Shown here in pieces: positions 1 to 8,398 of a stretch of 21,349 bases of DNA. The DNA is from CAZUWH01 sp964624075. GTDB taxonomy: Bacteria > Pseudomonadota > Alphaproteobacteria > Rhodospirillales > Rhodospirillaceae. The notes under the pieces were generated by a model, which saw only the letters and a list, made by a program, of their open reading frames with translations, had not been told where the DNA came from and ran no database searches. How positions within the stretch are numbered: the first letter of the stretch is position 1; each line of letters starts with the position of its first letter. The position numbers and the translations under genes were made by a program. Location of the stretch: the NCBI GenBank assembly GCA_964624075.1, contig CAZUWH010000031.1, positions 1 to 21,349 of the forward strand. The letters are read 5' to 3'.

Positions 1-514
1 CCGCCCGCTCGACGAACGTGCCAAGCCGGTTGAAACGAAAGCCGTCCCCCCGGACCATGGTCCCAACAGAGATACCCCGGAATAGATGGGAACGCTCCTT
101 GACCCAATCGAAGAAAGCACGAAAACCCATCTCGACCACTCTGGCATAAGTGACTTCCCGCAATTCCAGCCAGGCGGCATTCAGGCTTTCGAACAGTTCG
201 CTGGGGATCATTCCCCGTTCGGCCCGAGCATTTTCCCGTGCCTGGTGAAGGCATGACACGATGCTGGACGGGTTATCAGAATCGAGGGCAACAAAGGCAA
301 TGACATTGCCCGCCGTCACGGTGTCGTGCCTGGCCAGAAACGATGGCAATTGCCCCGCGATGGACAAGGCTGTCGTCCATTCGGACAAGGTGTCCCTGTC
401 TGCGCGTGGAAGCTGCGACAACCGGTGGCTTACGTCCAGAAGCCGGGCCATATTCTCAGCTCGTTCCACACAACGGGCCATCCAATATAGATTATCGACG
501 GTGCGGCTCAGCAT
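1..514 (-). CDS. Alpha-E domain protein (DUF403), 3' end outside window
   Basis: The reading frame starts at the ATG at 514-512 and stays open to the window edge, giving 171 N-terminal residues. It opens MLSRTVDNLYWMARCVERAE, the standard opening of alpha-E proteins, which are bundles of alpha helices usually about 310 residues long. Further in, the pattern RENARAERGMIPSELFESLN is the other hallmark of the family. The start overlaps the stop of the upstream ATP-grasp gene by seven bases (ATGCTGA), and a GGAGG lies just before it inside that gene, so the two are probably translationally coupled. These two families are habitual neighbours, often with transglutaminase-like proteins. The biochemical role of the pair is not established; a peptide ligation or modification role is suspected because the partner has an ATP-grasp fold. 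No frame break is visible in the part seen. Confidence 0.9.
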   Translation of the reverse strand, partial: MLSRTVDNLYWMARCVERAENMARLLDVSHRLSQLPRADRDTLSEWTTALSIAGQLPSFLARHDTVTAGNVIAFVALDSDNPSSIVSCLHQARENARAERGMIPSELFESLNAAWLELREVTYARVVEMGFRAFFDWVKERSHLFRGISVGTMVRGDGFRFNRLGTFVERA

Positions 515-1935
515 GCACGCTCCTCCAGAACCCAGGTATCCTTGGTCCCGCCCCCCTGTGACGAGTTGACGACCAGGGACCCTTCGCGCAGAGCAACACG
601 GGTCAGGCCACCTGGAACGACGGTCATCGTGCTGCCCATCAGCACGAACGGACGCAGATCCACATGCCGGGGGGCTACGCCCTGCTCGACGAAGGTTGGG
701 CATGCGGACAGGGCAAGCGTCGGCTGGGCGATGAAATTGGCGGGATTGGCGACAATCCGTTCCCTGTAGGCGCTGCGTTCGGCAAGGGTGGCCGTCGGAC
801 CAATCAGCATGCCGTAACCGCCCGAGCCATGGACTTCCTTGACCACCAACTCACCCAGATGTTCGAGCACATAGGCAAAATCCCCCCTTTCCCGCAGCCT
901 ATAGGTTGGCACGTTAGCCAGAACAGGGGATTCGCCCAGATAGAACCGTATCATTTCCGGGACGGAGCCGTAGATGGCCTTGTCGTCGGCAATGCCGGTG
1001 CCGATGGCGTTGGCAAGTGTCACTTTGCCCTTTTTGTAGGCCTGATACAATCCCGGCACACCCAGGAGTGAATCCGGATGGAAAGCCATGGGGTCCAGAA
1101 AATCGTCATCAATCCGGCGATAAATCACATCCACCCGCCGCGGTCCTTCGACCGTGCGCATGAAGACGACATCGTCATCAACAAACATGTCCTGCCCCTG
1201 GGCCAGTTCCACCCCCATCTCATCGGCAAGAAAGGCATGCTCGAAATAAGCACTGTTGAAGGCGCCTGGTGTCAGGACTACCACCGTCGGATCCTCCACA
1301 CCACGCGGCGCGACCGAGCGCAGATTCTTCAACAATTCATGGGGATAATGATTGACAGGTGCCACCTGGTAGAGATTGAACAGATCCGGGAACAACCGCA
1401 TCATGATCTCGCGGTTCTCGAGCATGTAGGACACACCCGAAGGCGTACGCAGATTGTCTTCCAGCACATGGAACTGGTTGGTTCCGGTGCGCACCACGTC
1501 GATGCCGGCGATGTGAATGTAGATGCCACCGGGCGGTTCAAAGTCGGTCATTTCGGTACGGAACAACGTGTTGTGACGTACGAGGTCGACAGGGATCAGG
1601 CCGGCCTTGAGAATCTCCTGGCTGTGATAAATGTCGTGGAGGAAGGCATTGAGAGCCCGCACCCGTTGAATCAGACCAGCCGACAGGGTTTCCCAGTCCT
1701 CGGCGGTCAGGATGCGGGGGATGATGTCGAAAGGAATCAATCGTTCGACACCCATGTTGTCGCCGTAGACAGCAAAAGTAATTCCAATGCGTCGAAAGAG
1801 AAGATCTGCCTGTCGATGGCGCTGACTCAGCTGCTCCGGCTGTGTAGCATCGAGCCATTCCTTGTAAAGTGCATAGGCTGGACGAACATTTCCCTCTTCT
1901 GTATACATTTCATTGTAGGGCAGATGCAAGCCCAT
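508..1935 (-). CDS. Circularly permuted type-2 ATP-grasp protein (DUF404/DUF407)
   Basis: This is an intact 475-residue protein from the ATG at 1935, which begins MGLHLPYNEMYTEEGNVRP and is preceded by GAGGTGGGG. The frame extends upstream to a TTG at 1965, but the ATG fits the family and the ribosome-binding site better. The segments FHVLEDNLRTPSGVSYMLEN and VIYRRIDDDFLDPMAF, then VVKEVHGSGGYGMLIGP near residue 385, are typical of the circularly permuted ATP-grasp family. The glycine-rich stretch would form the nucleotide-binding loop and the acidic DDD a metal site. The family length is roughly 470-490 residues, so it is complete. By fold it should join a carboxylate to an amine or amino acid using ATP, but the substrate is unknown. 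The alpha-E gene follows with a seven-base overlap, which makes a two-gene operon likely. Confidence 0.9.
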   Translation of the reverse strand: MGLHLPYNEMYTEEGNVRPAYALYKEWLDATQPEQLSQRHRQADLLFRRIGITFAVYGDNMGVERLIPFDIIPRILTAEDWETLSAGLIQRVRALNAFLHDIYHSQEILKAGLIPVDLVRHNTLFRTEMTDFEPPGGIYIHIAGIDVVRTGTNQFHVLEDNLRTPSGVSYMLENREIMMRLFPDLFNLYQVAPVNHYPHELLKNLRSVAPRGVEDPTVVVLTPGAFNSAYFEHAFLADEMGVELAQGQDMFVDDDVVFMRTVEGPRRVDVIYRRIDDDFLDPMAFHPDSLLGVPGLYQAYKKGKVTLANAIGTGIADDKAIYGSVPEMIRFYLGESPVLANVPTYRLRERGDFAYVLEHLGELVVKEVHGSGGYGMLIGPTATLAERSAYRERIVANPANFIAQPTLALSACPTFVEQGVAPRHVDLRPFVLMGSTMTVVPGGLTRVALREGSLVVNSSQGGGTKDTWVLEERAC

Positions 1936-2400
1936 GACCCCACCTCGCAACTCCGTTCCTCCCAACCATCGGGCACTTGACCATCTTTACCAGCAGCGCG
2001 GCGGGAGGCAATGTTTAAAACGTAAGCATGGCTGCTTTCCGCACTCTTTATTTTGCAGAAGGGATGACCATGATGAAAGGAAGAACAACAACAAAAAGAC
2101 AACGCTCAAGATTCTCCCTCTTGCGGTTGCCGGTATGGTGTCATGCCCGCAGCCCCTCCTGTGACCGACGGGCCGATCGACTCGTTATGGTGTTCGTACC
2201 GTCTTGTCGAAGACATGTGTTCCCACGAAATACCTAGCCCATCAATGACCGTTCGATCCCGGTGCACAAGCGGGAAGATGTGCCAGACATCGGGGGGCAC
2301 GCCACCCTAGCCCGAATGTGGATCAGTAGGTGGGCGTTAACGTCGCAAGGCCGTCATTGATCGTCGCGTGAATGGTCACGAAAGATTCTAACAAAAAGCT
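1936..2400. other. Intergenic stretch with a possible signal-peptide relic
   Basis: This is about 460 bases without a recognisable gene. Around 2070-2164 on the plus strand a short frame reads KKTTLKILPLAVAGMVS and then stops at TGA. It has the form of an export signal: a positively charged start followed by a hydrophobic run. It is preceded by an AGGAAGAACAACAAC stretch that could be an old ribosome-binding region, but no ATG sits in frame close before it. It may be the remains of the start of an exported protein. The rest shows nothing I can name; the promoter of the ATP-grasp gene should lie near its left end. Confidence 0.3.
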
Positions 2401-2834
2401 TCAACCGATACGCTTTGTCATGCGTAACAGATTGCCGACACCGGAGGGGAAAGTCATGAACGCGATTCGCTCCATGACCGCGTGTATGATGTGCGTGCCA
2501 AGACCGCCTGGACGAATATCATTCAAGTCCCGCGAGTGAATGGTCGCTGGATCGACCGAAGGGGCCGTATCACGCAACAGCACTTCGATGTGATCGGCAA
2601 CGCGAAACAGCTCGACGACGATGCCACCCCTGTCCTCGCCCTAATAAGCATGGCGGACGATATTCTGGCAGGCTTCACCAACTGCCAGAGCATCAGGAGG
2701 TCGTGCGCGCAGGACTGACTGCATCCGTACAGCCTGGCCGCGTCGTTGACGACCGAGCGGATCAGCTTGAGCCGGTCGGCACGGGCCGGGACACGCAGAG
2801 TGAAAAGAGCAGAGGGGATGCTGCTGACCATCAT
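2401..2834 (-). pseudogene. Anti-sigma factor serine kinase (RsbW-type HATPase), broken
   Basis: The first part from 2834 reads FTLRVPARADRLKLIRSVVN, typical of the N-terminus of RsbW/SpoIIAB-like ATPases. Near 2690 the frame must shift by one base, apparently a lost G, to continue as LAVGEACQNIVRHAY, the N-box that binds Mg-ATP. An in-frame TAG follows at 2641-2643. Beyond it the frame carries on with VLLRDTAPSVDP and RPGGLGTHIIHAVME, the glycine-rich ATP lid, and ends at 2401. In the family such kinases bind and silence a sigma factor, or phosphorylate a STAS antagonist, and are opposed by a SpoIIE-type phosphatase. Exactly such a phosphatase lies immediately upstream and is also broken. 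With a frameshift and a nonsense codon between N-box and ATP lid, no active kinase is expected. Confidence 0.85.
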
Positions 2835-2884
2835 CGTGTAGATCTCCGCTTGAAATGGTTTACGAGAGATCGCTCAGAAATCGC

Positions 2885-4171
2885 TTACAGCAGCGCACAA
2901 CCTATGGCCAGGAGAGTCAGGTCATCACGTAGAAGAGGACGGGACACGGCGTTGGCAATGGCCATCACATGCTGGCGCAGGGGCTGGCCGCTTAAAGTCC
3001 GGATCAGGGTTTTCACCCCTTCGGTTCCAAGCATCAGGGTTTCAGACGAATCGGTATAGGCTTCAGTGAGACCGTCGTGGAACAGGTATAAGGCACCCCC
3101 TCCAGCCTTATATCCACTTCGGAGAAATCCGTCTCACGCATGCCACACACGGTTCCTGCCAGTGGCGCATCGGCCGGAATGGCGTGAAAGGCCTCCACAT
3201 GCGTGAAAACAGCCAGGGAGGCTCGTGTCAAGCATTGGTGAGAAGAACCCTGCCCTCTGACAGATTCAGAAGGCCAACGATCATGGTAACGAACATGCCA
3301 CAGGAACTAGTTTCGCACAACTCGTTATTGATTCGCGCCATCAGCGTTCCGGGCCAGTCGATGGTCTCAGCCAGACAGCGGAACACAGAAGCGGTCTTGG
3401 CCATCAGAAGTGCCGCATTCATGCCCTTGCCCGATACATCCCCCAGAACGAACCACAAGTAATCGTCGGAAAGCCGGATCACGTCATAAAAATCCCCTGA
3501 TACCTGCCGTACAGGTATGTTTACTCTGAACACGGGCAGAGTCTCACCAACGAAGTTCGGCAGCAGTCCCTTCTGGATTTCACCGGCGAGTTCCAGTTCG
3601 TGCTGCACGCGCTCCTGCTCAATCATGGCCCGGGGATGGTGAACATTGAGAATGGCAAGGCCGCCCGCGACAGCCAGGACCTCAAGCACATGAAGATCAG
3701 CCCCGCAGAACCAAAAGTCTCCCCTGGCCCTTCTTGTTGATGATCTGGATGGCACCCAGCCGTTCCTGGCCGACATTGAGCAGCACGGTCAGGATGGAAC
3801 GGGTCGTGAAGCCGGTGGACTGATCGACCAGGGCATGAAAATCCTTGTCATAGGTGGACTCAACCACCATCTGCACGGCGCATCCCACTACACCCTAGTC
3901 AGCCGGCAGGTGCAGACCCCTGATGTCAACGGGGCCGTGGCAGGCATAGCAAACCAGATCGCCCCCCGTTTCTTCCAGCAGAAACAACGAGGCTGCTTCT
4001 GCATCCGTGTAACCAACGGTGCGGATCCAGGCCATTCTGAATCACGGTTGCCAGGTCATGGGAGGTGACGAAGACCCGGGTCATATCGGCAAGCAGGGCC
4101 AAGTGCTGGGCGAGACTGGCCAGGTCACTGAGGGCAGGCGATGTCATAGTCAGCGGTTTTCCGGTCGTCAT
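2885..4171 (-). pseudogene. GAF-domain SpoIIE/PP2C-type phosphatase (RsbU-like), broken
   Basis: The remains of a regulatory phosphatase of about 420 residues can be followed through several frames. The N-terminus from 4171 begins MTTGKPLTMTSPALSDLASL. After a shift near 4030 comes a GAF sensor domain (EAASLFLLEETGGDLVCYAC), interrupted by TAG at 3895-3897 where relatives have Gln. A shift near 3725 leads to the PP2C part, with EIQKGLLP, SGDFYDVIRLSDDYLWFVLG and DVSGKGMNAALLMAKT, which carry the metal-binding aspartates. The codon 3228-3230 is TGA where Gly of the TNAGHEP motif is expected. Further shifts near 3205 and 3100 precede the C-terminus (LYLFHDGLTEAY and RDDLTLLAIG), which ends at 2885. 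Such enzymes dephosphorylate a STAS anti-anti-sigma protein to release a stress sigma factor. At least four frameshifts and two stops make it clearly dead. Confidence 0.9.
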
Positions 4172-4302
4172 GTTTTCCTGTCATCAACGTTTATCATCAT
4201 CGGACCTTTCCTGGAGATGGCAGATATCAGGATGTGCGGCCGATGATTCAGCACAGCCGTGCATACGAAAACTTGTCCCGCCTTGGTCTTCCAGAACCAC
4301 AT
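4168..4302 (-). CDS. Possible 44-residue ORF of unknown function
   Basis: A short frame starts MWFWKTKAGQVFVC and ends DDRKT. Its ATG lies three bases after the chorismate mutase stop, behind a GGGGAG stretch that could serve as ribosome-binding site, and its TGA overlaps the ATG of the phosphatase relic downstream (ATGA). This stop-start chaining is what a real coupled gene would show. I recognise no family, and the composition (many W, F, M and H) is not persuasive. It may simply be the leader through which translation once reached the phosphatase gene. Confidence 0.25.
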   Translation of the reverse strand: MWFWKTKAGQVFVCTAVLNHRPHILISAISRKGPMMINVDDRKT

Positions 4303-4305
4303 GTC

Positions 4306-4602
4306 TCACTCCCCTTCGTGCAAGGCACGCCATGCCTTGGCTTCGTCCCAGATGTAAACATCAATCATGGCCCGATAGATCTCCTCAACTAGATCAGGAT
4401 CACCCTCCAGGGCATTGGCCCGGTGACGTACCCGTGTCACGATATCCTCAATCCGCTCCGGCACCACCACTTCGGCCCTGGTCTTCTTGAAGCGGGCAGC
4501 CTGCCGGACATAATAACTCCGCTCGACGATCAAGGCGACCATGTCATGATCAAGACGGTCGATATGCTGCCGGACATCGTCAAGGGAACTGCACAGAGCC
4601 AT
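4306..4602 (-). CDS. Chorismate mutase, AroQ type
   Basis: This 98-residue protein begins MALCSSLDDVRQHIDRLDHD and has the all-helical AroQ pattern: an N-terminal helix with DxxR and LDxxMVALIVER, then YYVRQAARFKK, where Arg and Lys line the active site, then ERIEDIVTRVR and a C-terminal helix EIYRAMIDVYI. It should convert chorismate to prephenate, the first committed step to phenylalanine and tyrosine, in the cytoplasm. The length matches free-standing monofunctional enzymes, which pair as intertwined dimers. It follows gshA by 34 bases on the same strand and may be co-transcribed with it. The close relative isochorismate-pyruvate lyase (PchB) has the same fold and cannot be excluded by eye, but there is no salicylate or siderophore context here. 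Confidence 0.85.
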   Translation of the reverse strand: MALCSSLDDVRQHIDRLDHDMVALIVERSYYVRQAARFKKTRAEVVVPERIEDIVTRVRHRANALEGDPDLVEEIYRAMIDVYIWDEAKAWRALHEGE

Positions 4603-4636
4603 GGCGCTTCAATCCTTCCTTGACTGTCGAGCAAAC

Positions 4637-6004
4637 TCATTCAACCGCTTCATCGAACAGGGGATCGACCGACTGTCCCCAGCGCCCCCAGTACCTGTCC
4701 AACAGATCCTTGGCAGGTGTTCGTCCCGATTCAGCGATGACGGCTAGGGGATCGAGATAGAGACGTTCATCCCGCCCTTCCGCATCGCACTGGTGACGGG
4801 CATGGAGACCGTCCCGTGCAATATCCAGAACCAGCAACACGACCTCCCGCACCGTTTGTCCCCGAAACGGTGTTTTCAGACCGAAACGCGGAACATCACG
4901 GCGCAACCTGTCCCGTTCCTCGGCCGTCCAGTCTGCCACGACTGTCAACGCCGCCTCCAGCGCTGATGATGAATACAAAAGCCCGCTCCATAGAGCAGAC
5001 AACGCACACAGATAGGCCGCCGGACCAGCATCGGCGCCTCGCATTTCCAGAAAGCGCTTCAGGCGCACTTCCGGAAAGGCGGTCGTGAGGTGGTTGACCC
5101 AATCGGCCAAAGTCGGCACTTCGCCCGGCAAGGCCGGCAGGCGACCAGCCATAAAGGCACGGAACGACTGGCCACTGGCATCGATATAGTGACCATTGCG
5201 ATAAACGAAATACATCGGCACGTCGAGCATGTAGTCAACGTAGCGCTCAAATCCCATGCCCACTGTAAAGACGAATGGGATCATGCCGCAACGATCGGGA
5301 TCGGTATCGGTCCATACGTGGCTGCGATAACTGAGAAAATCACCCGGGCGCCCCTCGACGAACGGAGAATGGGCGAACAAGGCGGTGACGATGGGCTGCA
5401 AGGCCAGGGCAACACGATATTTGCGCACCATATCGGCCTCCGACCCATAATCCAGATTCACCTGGATGGTGCAGGTGCGCAACATCATGTCGAGACCCAG
5501 ACGCCCCATCTTGGGCATATATTTACCCATGATGCCATAGCGGCTCTTGGGCATCCAGGGAATATCCTCCCGCTTCCAACGGGGCTGGAAACCGAGGGCG
5601 AGCAGACTTATTCCAAGCGGCTCGGCCACCGTGCGGACCTGACGGTGATGTTCGGCGATTGTACGATGGATCTCATGAACGGTGTGCAAAGGTGCCGCCG
5701 AGAGTTCAATCTGGCCACCCGGTTCAAGAGAGATGGTACTCCCATCGGCGTGGGCGAGAGCGATCAGGGCCGCTCCTTCTCTGACCGGTTGCCAGTCGAA
5801 CTGCTGCAAACCTTCCAACAAGGCCTGCACGCTCCGGGAACCCTGATGGGGCAGAGGACGACGATCTTCGACCGTGAAGGCGAAACGCTCGTGCTCGCTG
5901 CCGATTCGCCACGCGGCAGGCGGCTTGCAGCCGGCAGCGAGGTATTCGACCAGTTGACGCTTATCAGTGACGCGCTCGCCGCTGCCTGTGGCCGGACCGG
6001 ACAT
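4637..6004 (-). CDS. gshA: Glutamate-cysteine ligase, plant/alphaproteobacterial type
   Basis: An intact 455-residue protein starts at the ATG at 6004, about nine bases after an AAAGG. It catalyses the first and rate-limiting step of glutathione synthesis, joining glutamate and cysteine with ATP. Diagnostic stretches are RIGSEHERFAFTVEDRRPLP near residue 37, GGQIELSAAPLHTVHEIHRT near 96, LRTCTIQVNLDYGSEADMVR near 180, and the segment FLSYRSHVWTDTDPDRCGM near 226. This form resembles the redox-regulated plant enzyme rather than enterobacterial GshA. The second enzyme of the pathway, gshB, lies about 13 kb away at 18810 on the other strand, and both are intact. Upstream, rsmE ends 54 bases before this start, so a dnaJ-rsmE-gshA-chorismate mutase transcript is plausible. 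Confidence 0.93.
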   Translation of the reverse strand: MSGPATGSGERVTDKRQLVEYLAAGCKPPAAWRIGSEHERFAFTVEDRRPLPHQGSRSVQALLEGLQQFDWQPVREGAALIALAHADGSTISLEPGGQIELSAAPLHTVHEIHRTIAEHHRQVRTVAEPLGISLLALGFQPRWKREDIPWMPKSRYGIMGKYMPKMGRLGLDMMLRTCTIQVNLDYGSEADMVRKYRVALALQPIVTALFAHSPFVEGRPGDFLSYRSHVWTDTDPDRCGMIPFVFTVGMGFERYVDYMLDVPMYFVYRNGHYIDASGQSFRAFMAGRLPALPGEVPTLADWVNHLTTAFPEVRLKRFLEMRGADAGPAAYLCALSALWSGLLYSSSALEAALTVVADWTAEERDRLRRDVPRFGLKTPFRGQTVREVVLLVLDIARDGLHARHQCDAEGRDERLYLDPLAVIAESGRTPAKDLLDRYWGRWGQSVDPLFDEAVE

Positions 6005-6058
6005 GGAGAACTGCCTTTCGTGGGATCGCTGGCGCCTTGGGGCCTGTAGCCTGCTGGG

Positions 6059-6832
6059 TCACGGATGCGGCCAATCGCCGCAGAGGGTCTGCCAGCAGAC
6101 CAGTGCCACTAGCGCTGCGGTTTCGGCGCGCAGAATCCGTGGCCCCAGACCAACCCGCGTAGCAAACGGCAGAATACGCAAAAGATCAAGCTCAGTTTTG
6201 GCAAACCCTCCCTCCGGTCCGACCAGAATGGCAACCGGCCCTGGTCCCAGATCGGCCATGGCCGCGGCGACTTCGCTTCCCGCTCCGGACTCGTCGCAGA
6301 CAATGAGCCGCCGCTTCTCCGGCCAGTGTCCCCCAATGCCTGCGCAAGCGTAACGGCTGGATGCAGCTCCGGGATCGTCAGACGGCCACACTGTTCGGCC
6401 GCTTTGATGACACGGGCGCGCAAACGATCCATGTTGACCCGTGTCATAGCCGTATGCCGCGTGAACAGTGGCTACACCACCGCTGCCCCCAGTTCGCAAG
6501 CCTTTTCCGACCAGAAGGTCGATACGCAGCCGCCTGACAGGGGCAAGCAGGAGCCAGACACCGGCACCTTCTGCCGTCTGGGGTCGGAGTTGTCTTATGA
6601 CGGTCAGGCGACAGTGCCGGCAACCGATTGCCTCGATACGCGCCAGCCATTCCCCGGTGTGGCCATTGAACAGGATCACTGCATCGCCTATGCGTGCACG
6701 CATTACATGTATAAGGTAGTGTGCCCTACCATCTTCCACCGTGACGTTCGTGTTTCCCGCTAGGGTCCATGGACTGAAGAGACGCATGGCCACAGGGGGG
6801 CGTGTGTAGAGTCCTTCCGCCAGGGGCATCAT
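6059..6832 (-). pseudogene. rsmE: 16S rRNA m3U1498 methyltransferase RsmE with two compensating frameshifts
   Basis: The open frame looks complete at 257 residues, but its middle is not RsmE. The N-terminal part (AHYLIHVMRARIGDAVILFN, the PUA-like RNA-binding domain) and the C-terminal SPOUT part (VAILVGPEGGFAKTELDLL, then LGPRILRAETAALVAL, the SAM-binding knot) are in one frame. Between about 6508 and 6328 the family sequence lies in another frame: KACELGAA, then RHTAMTRVNMDRLRARV and EQCGRLTIPELHPAVTLAQA. An extra G at 6507-6508 opens the shift and an indel near 6328 closes it. The original frame also holds a TAG at 6472-6474 where relatives have Trp. About 60 residues linking the two domains are therefore nonsense, and activity is unlikely. 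The upstream ATG at 6832 and the one at 6787 are both possible starts. Confidence 0.8.
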
Positions 6833-6930
6833 CCTGTCACCGTTCTGCTATCTTTGTAGGCATTGCATAGTCCTTGCGGTGCGGTATGCAACCTGCGTGG
6901 CATGATGTCTTTCACGCCAAGCCGGGTTCC

Positions 6931-7875
6931 TCACACCAGACCAGCCTTGACGCGTGGGTCCTCCTCGCTGACAGGACGCCAGTGTTTGACGAACGTTTCG
7001 AGTTGCAGGTCAATGGTCTCGGGTAACGTGATCTTCAGCTTGACAAGCTGATCGCCGGGGTTGTCTTGTGTGGCGATCCCCTTGCCCTTGAGACGAAGAA
7101 TGGTACCACTGCTGGAACCCTTCGGCACCGTGAGCCTTACCTTGCCATCTACGGTCGGCACAGTGACGCGTGCGCCGAGGACAGCCTCCTTCAGGGTGAT
7201 CGGTACCTCCAGCATGATATCGTTGCCCTTGCGAATGAAGAACGGGTGGGGGAGGACCTTGATCTCCACCACCGCATCCCCGTCGGGTCCACCGTTGTTG
7301 CCCGGGCTCCCCTGACCCTTGAGACGCAGTTTCCGGCCATCTTCGGTGTCGGCCGTGATGTGGACGTCCACGGCCCTGCCGTTCAGGAGCGAAACCCGTC
7401 GCGTCCCGCCACGCACCGCCTCGATGAAAGAAATGCTCAGTTCATAATTGGCGTCAGCCCCCCGTTGCGCCGGGGAGTGCTGCCGTTTGCCGAACAGGTC
7501 AGCGAACACGTCGTCGTGAGAAAAATCGTGAAAAGATGGGCCGTCACGCTGTCTGGTACCAAAGTCAAAATCGAACCGGAAGCTTGAGCTCGGGGCACCG
7601 GTACCGAAACCATCCCTCCGGCCGGAACGATGGGAAGCACGTCTCGCACTCCGTTCCTGGCCTGCAGCATCGATTTCTCCACGGTCGAAACGGGCCCGTA
7701 AAGCCGGATCCGCCAGCAGATGATAGGCAACGGAAATTTCCTTGAAACGTTCCTCTGCCCTGGGGTCGGCATTGCTGTCGGGATGCCAAGTACGGGCAAG
7801 GCGACGATAGGCCCGCTTGATGTCATCGGTACTCGCCGTGTGCACGACACCAAGGATATCATAAGGATTCTTCAT
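6931..7875 (-). CDS. DnaJ-type co-chaperone without zinc finger (CbpA-like)
   Basis: A 314-residue protein starts at the ATG at 7875 (MKNPYDILGVVHTASTDDIK). A TTG further upstream at 7908 extends the frame but adds residues that J proteins do not have. Residues 1-70 form the J domain with the catalytic HPD in RTWHPDSN, which triggers ATP hydrolysis by DnaK. A Gly/Phe/Asp-rich linker follows (FRFDFDFG, SFHDFSHDDVFADLFG), and from about residue 145 the two-part substrate-binding C-terminal domain (LSISFIEAVRGGTRRV, LPHPFFIRKGNDIMLEVPIT, VPKGSSSGTILRLKGKG). The CxxCxGxG zinc repeats of true DnaJ are absent, so it is a class B/CbpA-like protein. It stands at the head of the minus-strand group leading into rsmE and gshA. 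Confidence 0.92.
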   Translation of the reverse strand: MKNPYDILGVVHTASTDDIKRAYRRLARTWHPDSNADPRAEERFKEISVAYHLLADPALRARFDRGEIDAAGQERSARRASHRSGRRDGFGTGAPSSSFRFDFDFGTRQRDGPSFHDFSHDDVFADLFGKRQHSPAQRGADANYELSISFIEAVRGGTRRVSLLNGRAVDVHITADTEDGRKLRLKGQGSPGNNGGPDGDAVVEIKVLPHPFFIRKGNDIMLEVPITLKEAVLGARVTVPTVDGKVRLTVPKGSSSGTILRLKGKGIATQDNPGDQLVKLKITLPETIDLQLETFVKHWRPVSEEDPRVKAGLV

Positions 7876-8398
7876 TACGATAGCACCGAACCTATTATGA
7901 CAAGGCAATCGGATGAAGGATTAAGTACCTAATAACAAGACTACTTTCCTCAACATTGCGGGGAGAGAGTTTAGTGACGGGAATATACACCTTCACTCGA
8001 TTGCCCTTCCTTTGCAGCCGTCCCTGATCAGCACTCAGACCCATCATGTCCCTCTTTCTACTCGATACACCCTATACGACAGCAGAACGTTATGCCATCG
8101 TCAACATATGGCTCCCCTTCCCCGATCCGGCTACGGGATACGCGCAAGCCTGGAGGGGAAAGGGTTTCCGGTGGGGTCGATAATGTCTCATATTCTCAGT
8201 GTCCGTCCGGAAACAGATCGTTATTTTCCAATGCGTTGATCGTCACTCCCCGCGAAGCTTGTCTCCGCGGAAGCGGGGAGCGGGAGTCCAAAAACAGCGC
8301 ACTGTGTGCCAAGCGGCCCTGGATTCCCGCTTGCGCGGGAATAAACGGCGGATTTCTGTGACGCATTGAAAAAACTCATTATGATTCCAGATGGGTTC
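7876..8398. other. Intergenic region upstream of the DnaJ-type gene
   Basis: About 520 bases lie between the DnaJ-type gene and the dead protease, both read leftward. The right half holds a REP-like repeat listed separately. In the left half, an AT-richer stretch around 7885-7960 is where the promoter of the DnaJ-type gene should lie, but I cannot place convincing -35 and -10 boxes. A 45-codon plus-strand frame at 8046-8183 starts MSLFLLDTPYTTAERYAIVN, without a ribosome-binding site or a recognisable family. It is more likely chance or a gene fragment than a gene. Confidence 0.4.
8241..8345. repeat. REP-like element with two hairpins
   Basis: Two GC-rich inverted repeats sit about 45 bases apart. 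CTCCCCGC at 8246-8253 pairs with GCGGGGAG at 8273-8280, and TTCCCGC at 8324-8330 pairs with GCGGGAA at 8335-8341 around a TTGC loop. The wording GTCACTCCC and CTGGATTCCCGC followed by GCGGGAATAA is that of dispersed extragenic palindromes found in many proteobacteria. It lies 3' of the protease relic and could have ended or stabilised its transcript. The identification rests on sequence style; no second copy is in this window. Confidence 0.6.

Noticed and set aside
1078..1980. A 300-codon plus-strand open frame opposite the ATP-grasp gene
   Set aside because: It is the antisense of a clearly conserved family protein and its translation resembles nothing; long antisense frames are common in GC-rich coding DNA.
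5090..6049. A 319-codon plus-strand open frame opposite gshA
   Set aside because: It mirrors a strongly conserved gene on the other strand and has no domain features of its own.
8046..8183. A 45-codon plus-strand frame starting MSLFLLDTPYTTAERYAIVN
   Set aside because: It reads like coding sequence for a stretch but has no ribosome-binding site, no known family and no coupled neighbour; mentioned only under the intergenic region.
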